From: Adhaeribacter arboris
GTDB taxonomy: Bacteria > Bacteroidota > Bacteroidia > Cytophagales > Hymenobacteraceae
Assembly (NCBI RefSeq): GCF_003023845.1
Contig: NZ_PYFT01000001.1
Span: forward strand, 1,612,001-1,676,000
Reading direction: 5' to 3'
Length of the DNA: 64,000 bases
The translations under genes were made by a program, and so were the position numbers. Below, in pieces: positions 8,901 to 19,300 of the stretch. Position 1 is the first letter of the stretch; every line of letters starts with the position of its first letter. The notes beneath the pieces are model-generated. The model ran no database searches. It saw nothing but the letters and a program-made list of their open reading frames with translations, and was not told where the DNA came from.

Positions 8901-9440
8901 TTGGAAGATCAGGAAATTCTTCAAAAATTTCAGAACCCGGCTTCCCGGAATGTAGCTTTTAATCAGCTTATCCGGAAGTACCAGCAAAAGGTGTATTGGC
9001 ACGTCCGGAAAATGGTTATCGACCACGACGATGCCGATGACTTAACCCAGGAAGTATTTATTAAAGTCTGGAAAAACCTTCCCAACTTTCGGCAAGATGC
9101 CCAGTTGTATACCTGGATTTACCGCATTGCCACCAACGAATGTCTTAATTTTTTAAAATCTAAAAAAAAGAAATTCTTTTTGCCCATTACCGATATCTCC
9201 GAAGAACTATCGCAGAAAATAGACGCTCATGTGGGCCCTAACGGGGATGAAATTCAATTAAAGCTGCAAAAAGCTTTGTTGAAATTACCGGATAAGCAAC
9301 GGCTGGTTTTTAACATGCGCTACTACGACGAACTAAAATACGAAGAAATAGCCGAGATTTTGGGCACCTCGGTGGGAGCCTTAAAAGCCTCTTACCATCA
9401 CGCCGTAAAAAAAATAGAAGATTTTCTGACCAGTACTTAA
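8901..9440 (+). CDS. ECF-type RNA polymerase sigma factor
   Basis: A 179-aa protein from TTG 8901. Region 2 is visible as YWHVRKMVIDHDDADDLTQEVFIKVWKNLPNF and region 4 as LPDKQRLVFNMRYYDELKYEEIAEILGTSVGALKAS, which carries the DNA-binding helix-turn-helix. It directs RNA polymerase to a stress regulon. It is followed by a one-TM protein (probable anti-sigma) and a Spy-like periplasmic protein, which suggests an envelope-stress operon of three genes. Confidence 0.92.
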   Translation: MEDQEILQKFQNPASRNVAFNQLIRKYQQKVYWHVRKMVIDHDDADDLTQEVFIKVWKNLPNFRQDAQLYTWIYRIATNECLNFLKSKKKKFFLPITDISEELSQKIDAHVGPNGDEIQLKLQKALLKLPDKQRLVFNMRYYDELKYEEIAEILGTSVGALKASYHHAVKKIEDFLTST

Positions 9441-9470
9441 ACCTTACGCATCTAAAAACATCTAAATAAT

Positions 9471-9905
9471 ATGAAAGAAAATTTTAAGCTGGAGGACTTG
9501 CCAAAATCTAATCTGTACCGGGTACCGGATAATTATTTTGAAAAATTACCTAATGGGATAATGGCACGCGTTACCGCCCAAGTTCCGGCCGCCGCTACTC
9601 CTTGGTGGAGCACTATTTTTAATGAATACCGGCCGGCCTTTGCCAGTATTTTTTTAATAATAAGTTTCGTGGCGGCCTTCCAGTTTTCGCAGAAACAGCC
9701 TGGTGATTTTACTTATAACTTATCCAATATCAGCCAGCAAGAAGCTTTAGAGTATGTTTTAATTCAAGATAATTTGGAAAGCCGGGATATTGCCGAATTA
9801 AACCTGGCGGATACAGATTTAGCCGCCGATTTTTCAAACATTACCCCCACGGATATTCTGGAAAGTGTGGATGAACAACAATTAGAAGAAGTATATTTTA
9901 ACTAA
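9471..9905 (+). CDS. Putative anti-sigma factor, one membrane segment
   Basis: A 144-aa protein with an N-terminal cytoplasmic part (KLEDLPKSNLYRVPDNYFEKLP), one membrane helix near residues 56-72 (FASIFLIISFVAAF) and an acidic C-terminal tail. No zinc-binding anti-sigma motif is seen. Its place directly after an ECF sigma gene, its single-TM topology and its size suggest it holds the sigma factor at the membrane; that is inference. It ends 4 nt before the next start. Confidence 0.65.
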   Translation: MKENFKLEDLPKSNLYRVPDNYFEKLPNGIMARVTAQVPAAATPWWSTIFNEYRPAFASIFLIISFVAAFQFSQKQPGDFTYNLSNISQQEALEYVLIQDNLESRDIAELNLADTDLAADFSNITPTDILESVDEQQLEEVYFN

Positions 9906-9909
9906 CACC

Positions 9910-10398
9910 ATGAAATCAAAAAGTTTTATTATAACCTTATTTATATTTTGTACCTGCCTTTTTGCTCAGGCGCAAACACCCATTACCCGCTCCAATGGAC
10001 CAAATGAACAAAAGCGCCAGGAGCGCTTTGAAAAAATAAAAACCGCCAAAATTGCTTTCTTAACGGATAAACTACAGTTATCGAGTGAGCAGGCCCAAAA
10101 ATTCTGGCCTTTGTATAACGAATACGAAGCCGAACGCCGTTCGGCGCATACCCGCCCCCGGCTTAACCGAGAAGCGAATTTAACGGCTTTATCCGACCAG
10201 CAACTACGCGAAGCCATTAACGAAATGCACGCGGTTCGGCAGAATGAATTGAATGTTGAGAAAAAATACGTAGATAAATTTTTAAAAGTGATTTCGGTTA
10301 GGCAATTAGCTACTCTTTACCAGAGCGAACGGGAATTTACCCACGTCTTATTAAAAAAACTTGATACTCAGCGTCCAAGAGCTTACGGACGACGTTAA
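9910..10398 (+). CDS. Spy/CpxP-like periplasmic protein
   Basis: A 162-aa protein with a signal peptide (MKSKSFIITLFIFCTCLFAQAQ) and a helical body with LTDKLQLSSEQAQKFWPLYNEYE, the LTxxQ-like pattern of Spy/CpxP proteins in Bacteroidota. These act as periplasmic chaperones or stress sensors. Last gene of the sigma operon; a terminator follows at 10431. Confidence 0.75.
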   Translation: MKSKSFIITLFIFCTCLFAQAQTPITRSNGPNEQKRQERFEKIKTAKIAFLTDKLQLSSEQAQKFWPLYNEYEAERRSAHTRPRLNREANLTALSDQQLREAINEMHAVRQNELNVEKKYVDKFLKVISVRQLATLYQSEREFTHVLLKKLDTQRPRAYGRR

Positions 10399-10430
10399 TA
10401 TTTTTTTCCTGTTTCCTGTTTTCTTTCCTG

Positions 10431-10460
10431 GCCCGGCTTTTTTGAAAGCCGGGCTTTTTT
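10431..10460 (+). terminator. Rho-independent terminator of the sigma operon
   Basis: GCCCGGCTTT pairs with AAAGCCGGGC around a 4-nt loop, followed by a T run. It lies 33 nt past the Spy-like stop codon. Confidence 0.88.
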
Positions 10461-10572
10461 ATGAACTTTGCCGTACACTTGCATAACTAGGGTTTCCTAA
10501 TTATTTAAAAGCCCAGGCATGAATAAAATTTAAAAATGTGCCGCGGTCTGTCGACCATGGACTAAGGACAAT

Positions 10573-11766
10573 ATGCTTTCCCAACGGCAATTATTTTTGC
10601 AGCACCAAGCTCAAACCACTGATTTTCCGCTGCTGTTAGAAGTGGAACGCGCCGAAGGCATTTATATGTACGGCCCAAACGGAGAGCGTTACCTCGATTT
10701 AATTTCTGGTATTGGGGTAAGCAACGTGGGCCACCGGCACCCGGAAGTTATTGCCGCTATTCAAAATCAACTGGAAAAATACCTGCACCTAATGGTTTAC
10801 GGCGAAATTGTGCAAGGCCCACAGGTGCAATTGGCAACTCAACTAGCTACTACTTTACCAGCTCAGCTGAACAATGTTTACTTGGTTAATTCCGGCTCCG
10901 AAGCCGTAGAAGGAGCATTAAAACTAGCCAAACGCTTTACCGGCCGTACCGAATTAATTTCTTACAGCAATGCTTACCATGGCTCTACGCACGGTTCTTT
11001 ATCGTTAAATGGCTCCGAAATATTTAAAAATGCCTTCCGCCCTTTATTGCCCGATGTCCGTCAAATTCGGCACAATTATTTGCCGGATTTAGAAAAAATT
11101 ACCCCACGAACAGCAGCTGTTATAATAGAAACGGTACAAGGTGAAGCCGGCGTACGATTACCAGAACCAGGTTATTTGCCGGCTCTACGCGCACGTTGCA
11201 ACCAGACCGGTACTCTGTTAATCCTCGACGAAATACAAGCTGGTTTTGGCCGAACCGGTACTTTCTGGGCTTTTGAGCAATTTGGCATGGAACCGGATAT
11301 TCTGGTTTGCGCCAAAGGCATGGGCGGCGGCATGCCCATTGGGGCGTTTATTGCGTCGCAGGAAATAATGGGCAGCCTTAAAAACAGTCCTTTACTCGGC
11401 CATATTACCACCTTCGGGGGGCACCCGGTATCTTGCGCGGCTTCGCTGGCTACTTTAAATATTCTGCGGCATAGTAACTTCATTCAACAAGTACCAGCCA
11501 AAGCTAAATTATTCCAACAGTTATTAGTTCATCCCCTGATTAAAAATATCCGCCACTGCGGCTTATTAATGGCCGCCGAGTTCGAATCGTTTGCCGTTCT
11601 TAAACCCGTCATCGACCAAGCGATTAAGAATGGCGTGCTCACCGATTGGTTTTTATTTTGTGATAATGCCATGCGCCTGGCTCCTCCCCTCACCATTACC
11701 GAAAATGAAATTAAAGAAGCGTGCGCTATTATTTTAAAATCCATAAACGAAGTTTTTCCTTCGTAG
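10573..11766 (+). CDS. Class III aminotransferase, PLP-dependent
   Basis: A 397-aa protein of normal family length. Visible signatures are NSGSEAVEGALKLAKRFTGR (cofactor phosphate site), SYSNAYHGSTHGSLS, EIQAGFGRTGTFWAFEQFGMEPD (Asp binding the PLP ring) and AKGMGGGMPIGAF with the Schiff-base Lys. Family members include acetylornithine, GABA and ornithine aminotransferases. No arginine genes are nearby, so the substrate is not assigned. The ATG at 10573 follows a short intergenic stretch; monocistronic. Confidence 0.87.
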   Translation: MLSQRQLFLQHQAQTTDFPLLLEVERAEGIYMYGPNGERYLDLISGIGVSNVGHRHPEVIAAIQNQLEKYLHLMVYGEIVQGPQVQLATQLATTLPAQLNNVYLVNSGSEAVEGALKLAKRFTGRTELISYSNAYHGSTHGSLSLNGSEIFKNAFRPLLPDVRQIRHNYLPDLEKITPRTAAVIIETVQGEAGVRLPEPGYLPALRARCNQTGTLLILDEIQAGFGRTGTFWAFEQFGMEPDILVCAKGMGGGMPIGAFIASQEIMGSLKNSPLLGHITTFGGHPVSCAASLATLNILRHSNFIQQVPAKAKLFQQLLVHPLIKNIRHCGLLMAAEFESFAVLKPVIDQAIKNGVLTDWFLFCDNAMRLAPPLTITENEIKEACAIILKSINEVFPS

Positions 11767-12139
11767 CGGAGACCCGCCTAAAACAGAATTAGGCCATCGA
11801 CTACATGGTAGAAAATCTAACAATTTACTTCTTGTAGGTAATATTGTTTTTTGTTAGGTACAGCATGAATTGCGGAGTGTAAAGAAATGGGCTGATTGAA
11901 GAAGGGTTACAAAGTAAAAATAGCCGGTTAGCCGAAGTTCTGATTACCGCTCATTCTGGTATGATCCGGCAGTCAGTAAGATAAATTAATTTTCAACGTC
12001 GTTAGGAGTTCCTTGTTCTGGCAGTAATACGATTGAGTAGGGTACTATTTCCACGGCCGCTTTAATAAACAAAAAACTCCATAGACGCACTTAAAAAGTA
12101 AACTTTCCAGTAAGAGAAAGATTCGTAAGAAATTTAATT
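11767..12139. other. Intergenic stretch without recognised features
   Basis: 373 nt between the aminotransferase (+) and the TerB-like gene (-), which converge. No hairpin terminator or ORF of note was found by reading. Confidence 0.5.
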
Positions 12140-12568
12140 TTAAAGTTGCAGGAAAGCTTGGGATTCTTGTTTGATTTCTTCCCGCGATTGACCATCTTTT
12201 ACTCCCATGGATATTTTACGGACGAGTACCCCCACAATCGTTTTTTTAAAGCCGAGCTTTGCGGCCATTTCCACGCAGAAATCCATTTCATTATCGTCCA
12301 CAATACCATCGGCCAGCATCATTTCTACTAAATCGTAAATTTGATCAAACCTTTCCGAATCATTGGCGGGCAATTCAAATTTGGCAGTGGAGGCATTCGC
12401 CAGTAAACTTCGTACTTCTTCTTGCTTCAGGCCATTTTTCCGGCCAATAGCAATAATGTAATTCATCTCCGCGGAGTCTACGTGACCATCGATTTTCGCC
12501 AAAGCACCCAGGTTAAGGATGTGGCTTTTGATTCGCTTTATTTGCTCACTTTCAAAAAAGCTAAACAT
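12140..12568 (-). CDS. TerB-like (tellurite-resistance fold) protein
   Basis: A 142-aa all-helical protein. Two related segments (AKIDGHVDSAEMNYI and MLADGIVDDNEMDFC) carry the acidic DG-x-x-D-x-x-E pattern of TerB-like domains, which bind divalent metal at the helix junction. It has no signal or membrane segment and is cytoplasmic. The biochemical role of solitary TerB-like proteins is unclear, and the neighbours give no clue. A long intergenic gap lies upstream. Confidence 0.7.
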   Translation of the reverse strand: MFSFFESEQIKRIKSHILNLGALAKIDGHVDSAEMNYIIAIGRKNGLKQEEVRSLLANASTAKFELPANDSERFDQIYDLVEMMLADGIVDDNEMDFCVEMAAKLGFKKTIVGVLVRKISMGVKDGQSREEIKQESQAFLQL

Positions 12569-12910
12569 ATCTTACAATATAGAGTGTGGGAACAGGAAAC
12601 TTCTTCAATCTTACTAATTTAATAAAAAACCGGCAATTACTACTTTCTTCAAAAATTAATTTTATACTATTATCAACTGGAAATTACCCGGTTAGTGTCT
12701 TCTTTGTAACCAGTATACGCAAGTTGTAGTTGTTTGTCGCGACTATTGCTATTATTTTCCGGATTAATTTCACTTCTTTTAATTTTCTTTATAGTTCCTT
12801 GATGGTCAATAGACTATGACGCCAAAGGATAATTTTACTTAAATTGTAGCTATAGTCTGCACGCATTCCCCAACTAAATTAGTTAATTTGCCGCCTTAAC
12901 CATTTTTGCC
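12569..12910. other. Divergent intergenic region between TerB-like gene and pfkA
   Basis: 342 nt that must hold the promoters of both flanking genes. No exact TAnnTTTG box or clear hairpin was found. Confidence 0.4.
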
Positions 12911-13882
12911 ATGAAACGCATTGCAGTATTTACTTCCGGAGGCGATTCACCGGGTATGAATGCCTGTATCCGGGCGGTGGTCCGCACGGCTATTTACTAC
13001 GGAGTAGAAGTGTACGGTATTCGCCGAGGCTACAATGGCCTGATAAAAGGAGAATTAGTTAAAATGGAGTCTTCTTCGGTTAGCAATACGATTCAGAAAG
13101 GAGGAACCATTCTAAAATCGGCCCGCAGCCTGGATTTTATGGCGCCCGAAGGTCGGCGGTTAGCCTTTGAACAACTTCAAAAATTCGAAATTGAAGGATT
13201 GGTAGCCATTGGCGGCAACGGAACTTTTACCGGAGCTACCTTATTCTACGAAGAATACGGCATTCCGATTGTGGGTGCGCCCGGTACTATTGATAATGAT
13301 TTGTACGGCACCGATTACACCATTGGCTACGATACGGCCGTTAACACCGCTTTAGATGCCATTGATAAGATCCGCGATACCGCTGACAGCCACGAACGGG
13401 TATTTTTTGTGGAGGTAATGGGCCGCGACTCGGGTTACATTGCCATGCCTTGCGCCATTGGTGGTGGCGCTGAGATAGTGTTAATACCAGAAACCAAAAC
13501 GAGTATCACCGATGTCATATCCACTTTACAAAATGGCTGGAGCCGTTCTAAAACCTCGTTTATTATTGTGGTAGCGGAAGGCGACGAAGAAGGAAATGCC
13601 ACTGAAATTGCGGCCCGGGTAAAAGAAGCTATTCCGCAGATGGATGCCCGCGTATCTATTTTGGGCCATATCCAACGGGGCGGCTCTCCCACTGCAGCCG
13701 ACCGGTTACTGGCCAGTCAAATTGGTATTGCCTGCGTGGAAGGATTGCTGAACGGTAAGAAAGATGTAATGGCCGGTTTTGTAAACTCCCGTTTGGTTTA
13801 CACTCCTTTTAAAGATACGATCACGAAGAAAAAAATCATCAACCAGCGTTTTGTACGGATGGTGGAGATTTTGAGTGTGTGA
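12911..13882 (+). CDS. pfkA: 6-phosphofructokinase, ATP-dependent
   Basis: A 323-aa protein of standard PfkA length. It has the nucleotide loop FTSGGDSPGMNA near residue 8, GGNGTFTGA near 103, the catalytic PGTIDNDLYGTD (base Asp) near 124 and FVEVMGRDSGYIA near 165. The Gly at 105 of GGNGTF favours ATP over pyrophosphate as phosphoryl donor. It catalyses fructose-6-phosphate to fructose-1,6-bisphosphate in glycolysis, in the cytoplasm. Single gene; heptad repeats begin 2 nt past the stop. Confidence 0.95.
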   Translation: MKRIAVFTSGGDSPGMNACIRAVVRTAIYYGVEVYGIRRGYNGLIKGELVKMESSSVSNTIQKGGTILKSARSLDFMAPEGRRLAFEQLQKFEIEGLVAIGGNGTFTGATLFYEEYGIPIVGAPGTIDNDLYGTDYTIGYDTAVNTALDAIDKIRDTADSHERVFFVEVMGRDSGYIAMPCAIGGGAEIVLIPETKTSITDVISTLQNGWSRSKTSFIIVVAEGDEEGNATEIAARVKEAIPQMDARVSILGHIQRGGSPTAADRLLASQIGIACVEGLLNGKKDVMAGFVNSRLVYTPFKDTITKKKIINQRFVRMVEILSV

Positions 13883-13883
13883 T

Positions 13884-13918
13884 AAGTTGGAAGTTACAAG
13901 TTACAGGTTGCAAGTTGT
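13884..13918. repeat. Heptad short tandem repeat (five units)
   Basis: Units AAGTTGG, AAGTTAC, AAGTTAC, AGGTTGC, AAGTTGT run in perfect phase directly after pfkA. Similar units occur at 22222-22242, and in reverse orientation at 14111-14124 and 2413-2440. Confidence 0.6.
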
Positions 13919-14132
13919 TGGTAATGTGACGATATAAAAGCTTTTCCTCTAAATTTAATGGGGGCAGAGAGTCTAGATTAAAATTAGTTTATTGTGTAGC
14001 ATTTAGTTTGTCTGATTATTCCATTACATAGATAGCAGAACACATTTTAATTGATGTTCTAAGGAGCAGATAAAACTTAAATCTAAATTTAGTTCATAAT
14101 AAATAATTGAACTTACAACTTGTAACCACCTC

Positions 14133-15059
14133 TCAACCCTCCAAATTTAAACCGATAAAAGCGAGAATAGCTTCCCAATCTTGCGGGTGGAACCAGGTGA
14201 AATCGTTGTTTTTGGTAAACCAGGTAAGCTGGCGTTTGGCGTAACGACGGCTGTTGCGTTTTAATAAGCGTACCGCCTCCGCCCAATCGTACTCGCCGGC
14301 CAGATAGGAAAACAGCTCCTGGTAACCGACCGTTTGCAGGGCATTATGATTCCGGTAGGGATATAATTGTTGCACTTCCTCCAGTAATCCGGCTTGCAGC
14401 ATCTGATCTACCCGAGCATCAATGCGGGCGTATAATTCGGCCCGGTCCCGGTTTAAACCAATTTTTATTACTTCAAAAGGCCGTTCTATTGCTTTTTTCG
14501 TCCGGAAAGTGGAATAAGGCTGACCCGTTGCCAAAACAACCTCTAAAGCCCGGATAATGCGTTGCGGGTTGGCGTGGTCTACTTGGTTATAATAAACTGG
14601 GTCGAGTTGTTGTAATTGCTCCAGCAAAGGTGTTAGTCCATGTGCTTGTTTTTGTGTTAGTAATTGTTCCCGGATAGAAATTGGTACTTCTGGCATTTCG
14701 TCCATTCCTTCCAGCACGGCCCGCACGTAGAGGCCGGAACCGCCCGTTAAAATAACGCAAGAATGCTGATTAAATAGTTCCTCTAATAATTGCAGTACAT
14801 CTTGTTCGTAAGCCCCGGCATTGTACTCCTGCGCAATGTGGTGCGAATTGATAAAATAATGCGGAAGCCCCTGCATTTCAGCGAGGGTAGGTTTAGCCGT
14901 ACCAATTGACATTTCTTGGTAAAATTGCCGGGAATCGGCGGAAATAATTACGGTATTATAATGTCTGGCTAACCGGATACTTACGTCTGTTTTACCTACG
15001 GCGGTGGGTCCGACTACTACAATTAGGTATCTTTTATTTAAGCTTTGGTGGTTTCCCAT
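14133..15059 (-). CDS. miaA: tRNA dimethylallyltransferase
   Basis: A 308-aa protein from the ATG at 15059. It has the P-loop GPTAVGKTD, the catalytic ISADSRQFYQEMSIGTAKP segment, HYFIN, GGSGLYVRA and the C-terminal YAKRQLTWF motif, all diagnostic of MiaA. It adds an isopentenyl group to A37 of tRNAs reading U-starting codons. The frame is open further upstream (ATG 15110), but that would place 17 extra basic residues before the P-loop. It overlaps the glycosyltransferase stop by 22 nt, so the two are probably co-translated. Confidence 0.92.
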   Translation of the reverse strand: MGNHQSLNKRYLIVVVGPTAVGKTDVSIRLARHYNTVIISADSRQFYQEMSIGTAKPTLAEMQGLPHYFINSHHIAQEYNAGAYEQDVLQLLEELFNQHSCVILTGGSGLYVRAVLEGMDEMPEVPISIREQLLTQKQAHGLTPLLEQLQQLDPVYYNQVDHANPQRIIRALEVVLATGQPYSTFRTKKAIERPFEVIKIGLNRDRAELYARIDARVDQMLQAGLLEEVQQLYPYRNHNALQTVGYQELFSYLAGEYDWAEAVRLLKRNSRRYAKRQLTWFTKNNDFTWFHPQDWEAILAFIGLNLEG

Positions 15060-16159
15060 AAATTTTGGTAAAAGGCCAATAACTTTTTTTCTTCGTTTTG
15101 CCAATTCCATTTAAGACGCGCTTGTTGGCAATTCTGCACCAACTGATTGTAAAAAGCAGAATTTTGCATGAAATTACGAATGGCCAAAGCAATAGCTTCG
15201 GGTTCTAAGGTTACGATTACTGCTACCTGGCACTCCTCGTTAAATCGGCGGTATTCCGGGAAATCGACGACTAGTTGGGGAATGCCCGCGTGCAGGTAGT
15301 CAAAAAATTTATTACCTAAAGAATAATAATAATTTAATCCCTGGTTTTCGAGTAAATTAATTCCCAGAAAGGCCTGTTTTGTTAATATTTTAAGTTCTTC
15401 TGGTAAAACGTAGCCTTTAAATAGCACTTTATCTGAAAGATTTAAATCCACGCTTAACTTTCTTAATTTCTCATAAACATCTCCTTTACCGCAAATTATT
15501 AATTTTAAATCTATCCATAACATAGCCCGGAGCAGGGTTTCTAATCCGCGGCCTTCGTTTACAGCACCCTGGTAGAGTAAGAATTTGTCAGCAGATTTTA
15601 CCGGTAAAGCCGATTCTGGCTCCAACAAAGTACAATTCTGAATAACTGAAAACTTTACTCTATATCGTTCATAAAACAATTGAGCGAGCGACTCATTAAC
15701 GGTATAAGCAAATTTAGTTCGAGCCAGTATAAATTTTTCCAGGCTGGTCCATATCTTTTTAATAACCGGTCGGTTAATGACTTCAACTACTTCCGGAAAG
15801 TATTCGTGGGCGTCGTAAATAAAAGGTTTTCCCGTAAGTTTAGCTTTCATAAAAACCGGTAAAGCAGTATCTAAATCTATTGCCCCGTACGCATCAGCCG
15901 ATTGAAACAACAAGTACCAGAAAAGCCGGATGGTAAATTCTAAATAAAATAATTTGCCTTTATTAAAATAACAATGTATCCGGTTTTGCTGATAAACTTG
16001 TGTTAATAGGGGTAAAGATTGAGGCCATTTTCGTCCAATTAACAAAAGTTCATAACCTGATTGCACCAAAGAAGTACAGATACGTTGCATGCGTTGATCG
16101 TAATTCAGGTCGGTAGTAACGGCAAATACAATTTTCTTATTAATCTTAGCAGAATACAA
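15038..16159 (-). CDS. Glycosyltransferase, GT4-like (GT-B fold)
   Basis: A 373-aa protein. The N-terminal half contains YDQRMQRICTSLVQSGYEL, typical of GT4 acceptor domains. The C-terminal half contains FLLYQGAVNEGRGLETLLRAM, LSDKVLFKGYV and YSLGNKFFDYLHAGIPQLV, the nucleotide-sugar donor site including the K-x-F-D-Y-L-x-x-G pattern. The donor and acceptor are unknown; a role in surface polysaccharide or glycolipid synthesis is usual. It is first in a two-gene unit with miaA. Confidence 0.83.
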   Translation of the reverse strand: MYSAKINKKIVFAVTTDLNYDQRMQRICTSLVQSGYELLLIGRKWPQSLPLLTQVYQQNRIHCYFNKGKLFYLEFTIRLFWYLLFQSADAYGAIDLDTALPVFMKAKLTGKPFIYDAHEYFPEVVEVINRPVIKKIWTSLEKFILARTKFAYTVNESLAQLFYERYRVKFSVIQNCTLLEPESALPVKSADKFLLYQGAVNEGRGLETLLRAMLWIDLKLIICGKGDVYEKLRKLSVDLNLSDKVLFKGYVLPEELKILTKQAFLGINLLENQGLNYYYSLGNKFFDYLHAGIPQLVVDFPEYRRFNEECQVAVIVTLEPEAIALAIRNFMQNSAFYNQLVQNCQQARLKWNWQNEEKKLLAFYQNLWETTKA

Positions 16160-16309
16160 TGGTTTTCTGATTTAAATGCACGATTAAACGCCTTATCCTA
16201 AATAAGTACTAGAGAGTTAAATTTTTTTTCCTAAATTATCCTTTATTTCGAATCCTTCAACAGCATTCGTTGCGTTAACTACTAATTACAGGCTAATTGT
16301 TATTTGCAC

Positions 16310-19300
16310 ATGCCGATCAAAGATAATCAAATCACTCCATTAACGGATACCAACATCCTGGCTCAACAACTATTAGGACTGGTAACCGCCGTAACTGCTC
16401 CGGAAAATGCTTTTTTCATTTGCCATCCCGATGGAACAATTTTAGCGCACAATGAGCCAGCCGCTTCCTTTTTATATACGAGTACTTACTTTCAGGATTC
16501 CGCTAATATACTGGATCTTCTTCCCACAACTGCCCCGCCTTTGGCAAGTGCCTGGAACGTATTACCGGCCGCGGCTACTACAAAAGGCATTTATGTTGCC
16601 GGAGAAAATAGTACCCTTAAACACAATTTTGTTTACCAACTTTCTGCCTTGTTCCTGGAAGGGCAGGAATTTAAATGCGTGCGACTAGAACCCATTCCCG
16701 GAGAATCAAATTCAACTTTCGATATTAATTTAGTAGCTAAAGCGGAGCTCCAGCTAAAGCTTCAGGAAGCCGAGAATAAATACCAGGCTCTTTTTGAAAC
16801 AGCCAGCGATGCTATTTTGCTCCTCGAAAATAAACTTATTGTAGATTGTAATAAACAAGCTGCTGCATTATTTGGCTATTCTAAAAACGAAATTATCGGC
16901 TCGCCACTCTGGAAACTTTTACCCATTCATAACACGGGTCTTTTTTCAGGGGAGCACGAAGACCGCCAATTAAAAGCGCAAATTCTAACGGAAAAAGATT
17001 TCTCGCCCGGCCAGTCCGAAGTGGTAGAATGGACGATGGTACGGCCCGATGAATCGGAGCTGGACCTTCAAATGACCGTCCGGGTTTTCCATTTAAATAA
17101 TAAATCTTTCCGTCAGATTATAATCCGCAATCTTACTTCAATTAAACCAGGAGAAATCGTACCGCAGCGCGAAAAAGTTTTGCGTGAATCGGTTAAACAC
17201 TTTCGCCAATTCTTGAGCAAAATCGAGTTAGCGTACATCAGTCTGGATCTGGAAGGTAAAATTATTTATGTCAATAATTATTTTCTGGATTACACTAATT
17301 ACAACCGGGAAGAAATTATTGGCCTCGATTTTTTTGACACTTTTGTGCCCGAATCAGAGCGCTGGGAACGGCGGCAGAATTACTTCGATATGATTCGTTC
17401 TAAAATAATAACCAGTTATAACGAACGTGATATTGAAACCAAACTGGGCCTGGTAAAAACGCTACGCTGGCAGCGCATGTTTGATTTAAATGAGGAAGGT
17501 ACTATTATCGGCGTTACGCATTTAGGCCGTGACGTAACCGATAAAAAAACTGCCATGGAAGCGTTGCGGGATAATAAAAGCCGCTTACAGGATATTTTTG
17601 ATAATGCCCACGATTTAATTCAGAATATTTCGATTGATAACAAGTTTATTTTTGTAAACAAAGCCTGGAAAGAAAAGCTCGGCTACGATGATTTTGATAT
17701 TGAGCGGCTGACGTTAAACGATATTGTACACCCTTATTACAAAGCCAAACTTATTTATCAGTTGCGGAATTTGTACAAAGGCGAACACGTAAATAAAATT
17801 GAAACGGTTTTTTTAACCAAATCCGGCAAACCGGTACATTTAATTGGTAGTATTAACTGTACCTGGCAAAACGGCAAACCGGTATTATCGCGGGCCATTC
17901 TGCACGACATTACCGACCGGATTAAAGCCGAACGATTGCAAAAAGTATATTACAGTATTGCCAATTTAGCCATTAGCAGCAAAGATTTACAATCGTTGTA
18001 CGGCGCCATTCACCGGGAACTGAGTAAAATTATTGAAACCAATAACATTTACATTGCCCTGTGTGACGATGAGAAAACCACTCTGCAATTTGTTTACTAC
18101 ATTGATCAGTTTAAAACGGAAGGTCAGCAGATAGGCGAAAGGCCTTTCTCCAATGGTATGTCGGAATACATTATTAACACCGGCAAACCGGCTTATTTAC
18201 TGCGCGAAGATATTCTGGAACTGGAAAAACAAGGCCTGCTTAAGTTGGTGGGTAAAATGCCGGAAGTAATGCTTTGTTCGCCGCTTACCGTAGGCGAGCG
18301 CATTATTGGCATTATTGCCGTGCAGGATTACAAAAAGCCGGATATTTACGTTAACTCCGATATTGAAATCCTGCACTTTATCTCGAACCAGGTGGCTCTG
18401 GCCATTGAAAGAAAACGCAACGAAGTTCAGATTAATAATCAGAATGCTCGCTTAAAAGCTATTTTCGAAAGCGGTTCTCACCAAATTTGGTCCATTGATA
18501 AAGAATCCAAGCTTACTTCTTTTAATCAGAATTATGCTACGGCGTTTTATAAACGTCACGGGTACCTGCCTCAATTTAACTTGACTCTGCGCGATATTCG
18601 AACCGAAAATCCGGAAATAACGCCCGTAGAAGAATGGAATGGGTACTACGAACAAGCGCTGAACGGCTTTCCGCAACATTTTGAAGTTGACTTAACGCAG
18701 TTGGATGGATCTACTATCTGGCGCGAAGTTTATCTGAACCCTATTTACCTGGAAGACGGTTCTTTCGAAGAAGTATCCGGAATTGCCCAGGATATTACCG
18801 AGAAAAAGCTGTCGCGGCTGGCGCTGGCCAAAGAAGAAGAAAAATTCCGGAGTATTTTCGAATCGTTCCAGGATTTATACTACCGTACCGACGCGGAAAA
18901 CAAAGTGGTTTTAATGAGCCCATCCGTTCAGGAAATGCTGGGTTACGAATCGAAGGAGGTTATTAACATGCCGGCCACCGGCTTTTATGCCTATCCGGAA
19001 GAATTAATGGAGCTGACGCGCAAACTAATTAAAGAAGGCTCCATCCGTAACTTCGAAACGAACTTGGTAAGTAAAAGCGGAGCTATTATTCCTTTTCTCA
19101 TTAATGCGCATCTGCTAAAAGATAAAGAAGGCAATTACGCGGGGATTGAAGGAGTAGGACGCGACATGACCGAATTGAAACAAACGCAATTAGAATTAAT
19201 TCGGGCCAAAGAAGTAGCTGAAAGCTCCCTACAAGCCAAAACCTTGTTCCTGGCCAACATGAGTCACGAATTAAGAACGCCGATGAACGGAATTATTGGG

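Noticed and set aside
12146-12622. Plus-strand frames of 61-66 aa opposite the TerB-like gene
   Set aside because: They mirror the coding strand and show no independent motif.
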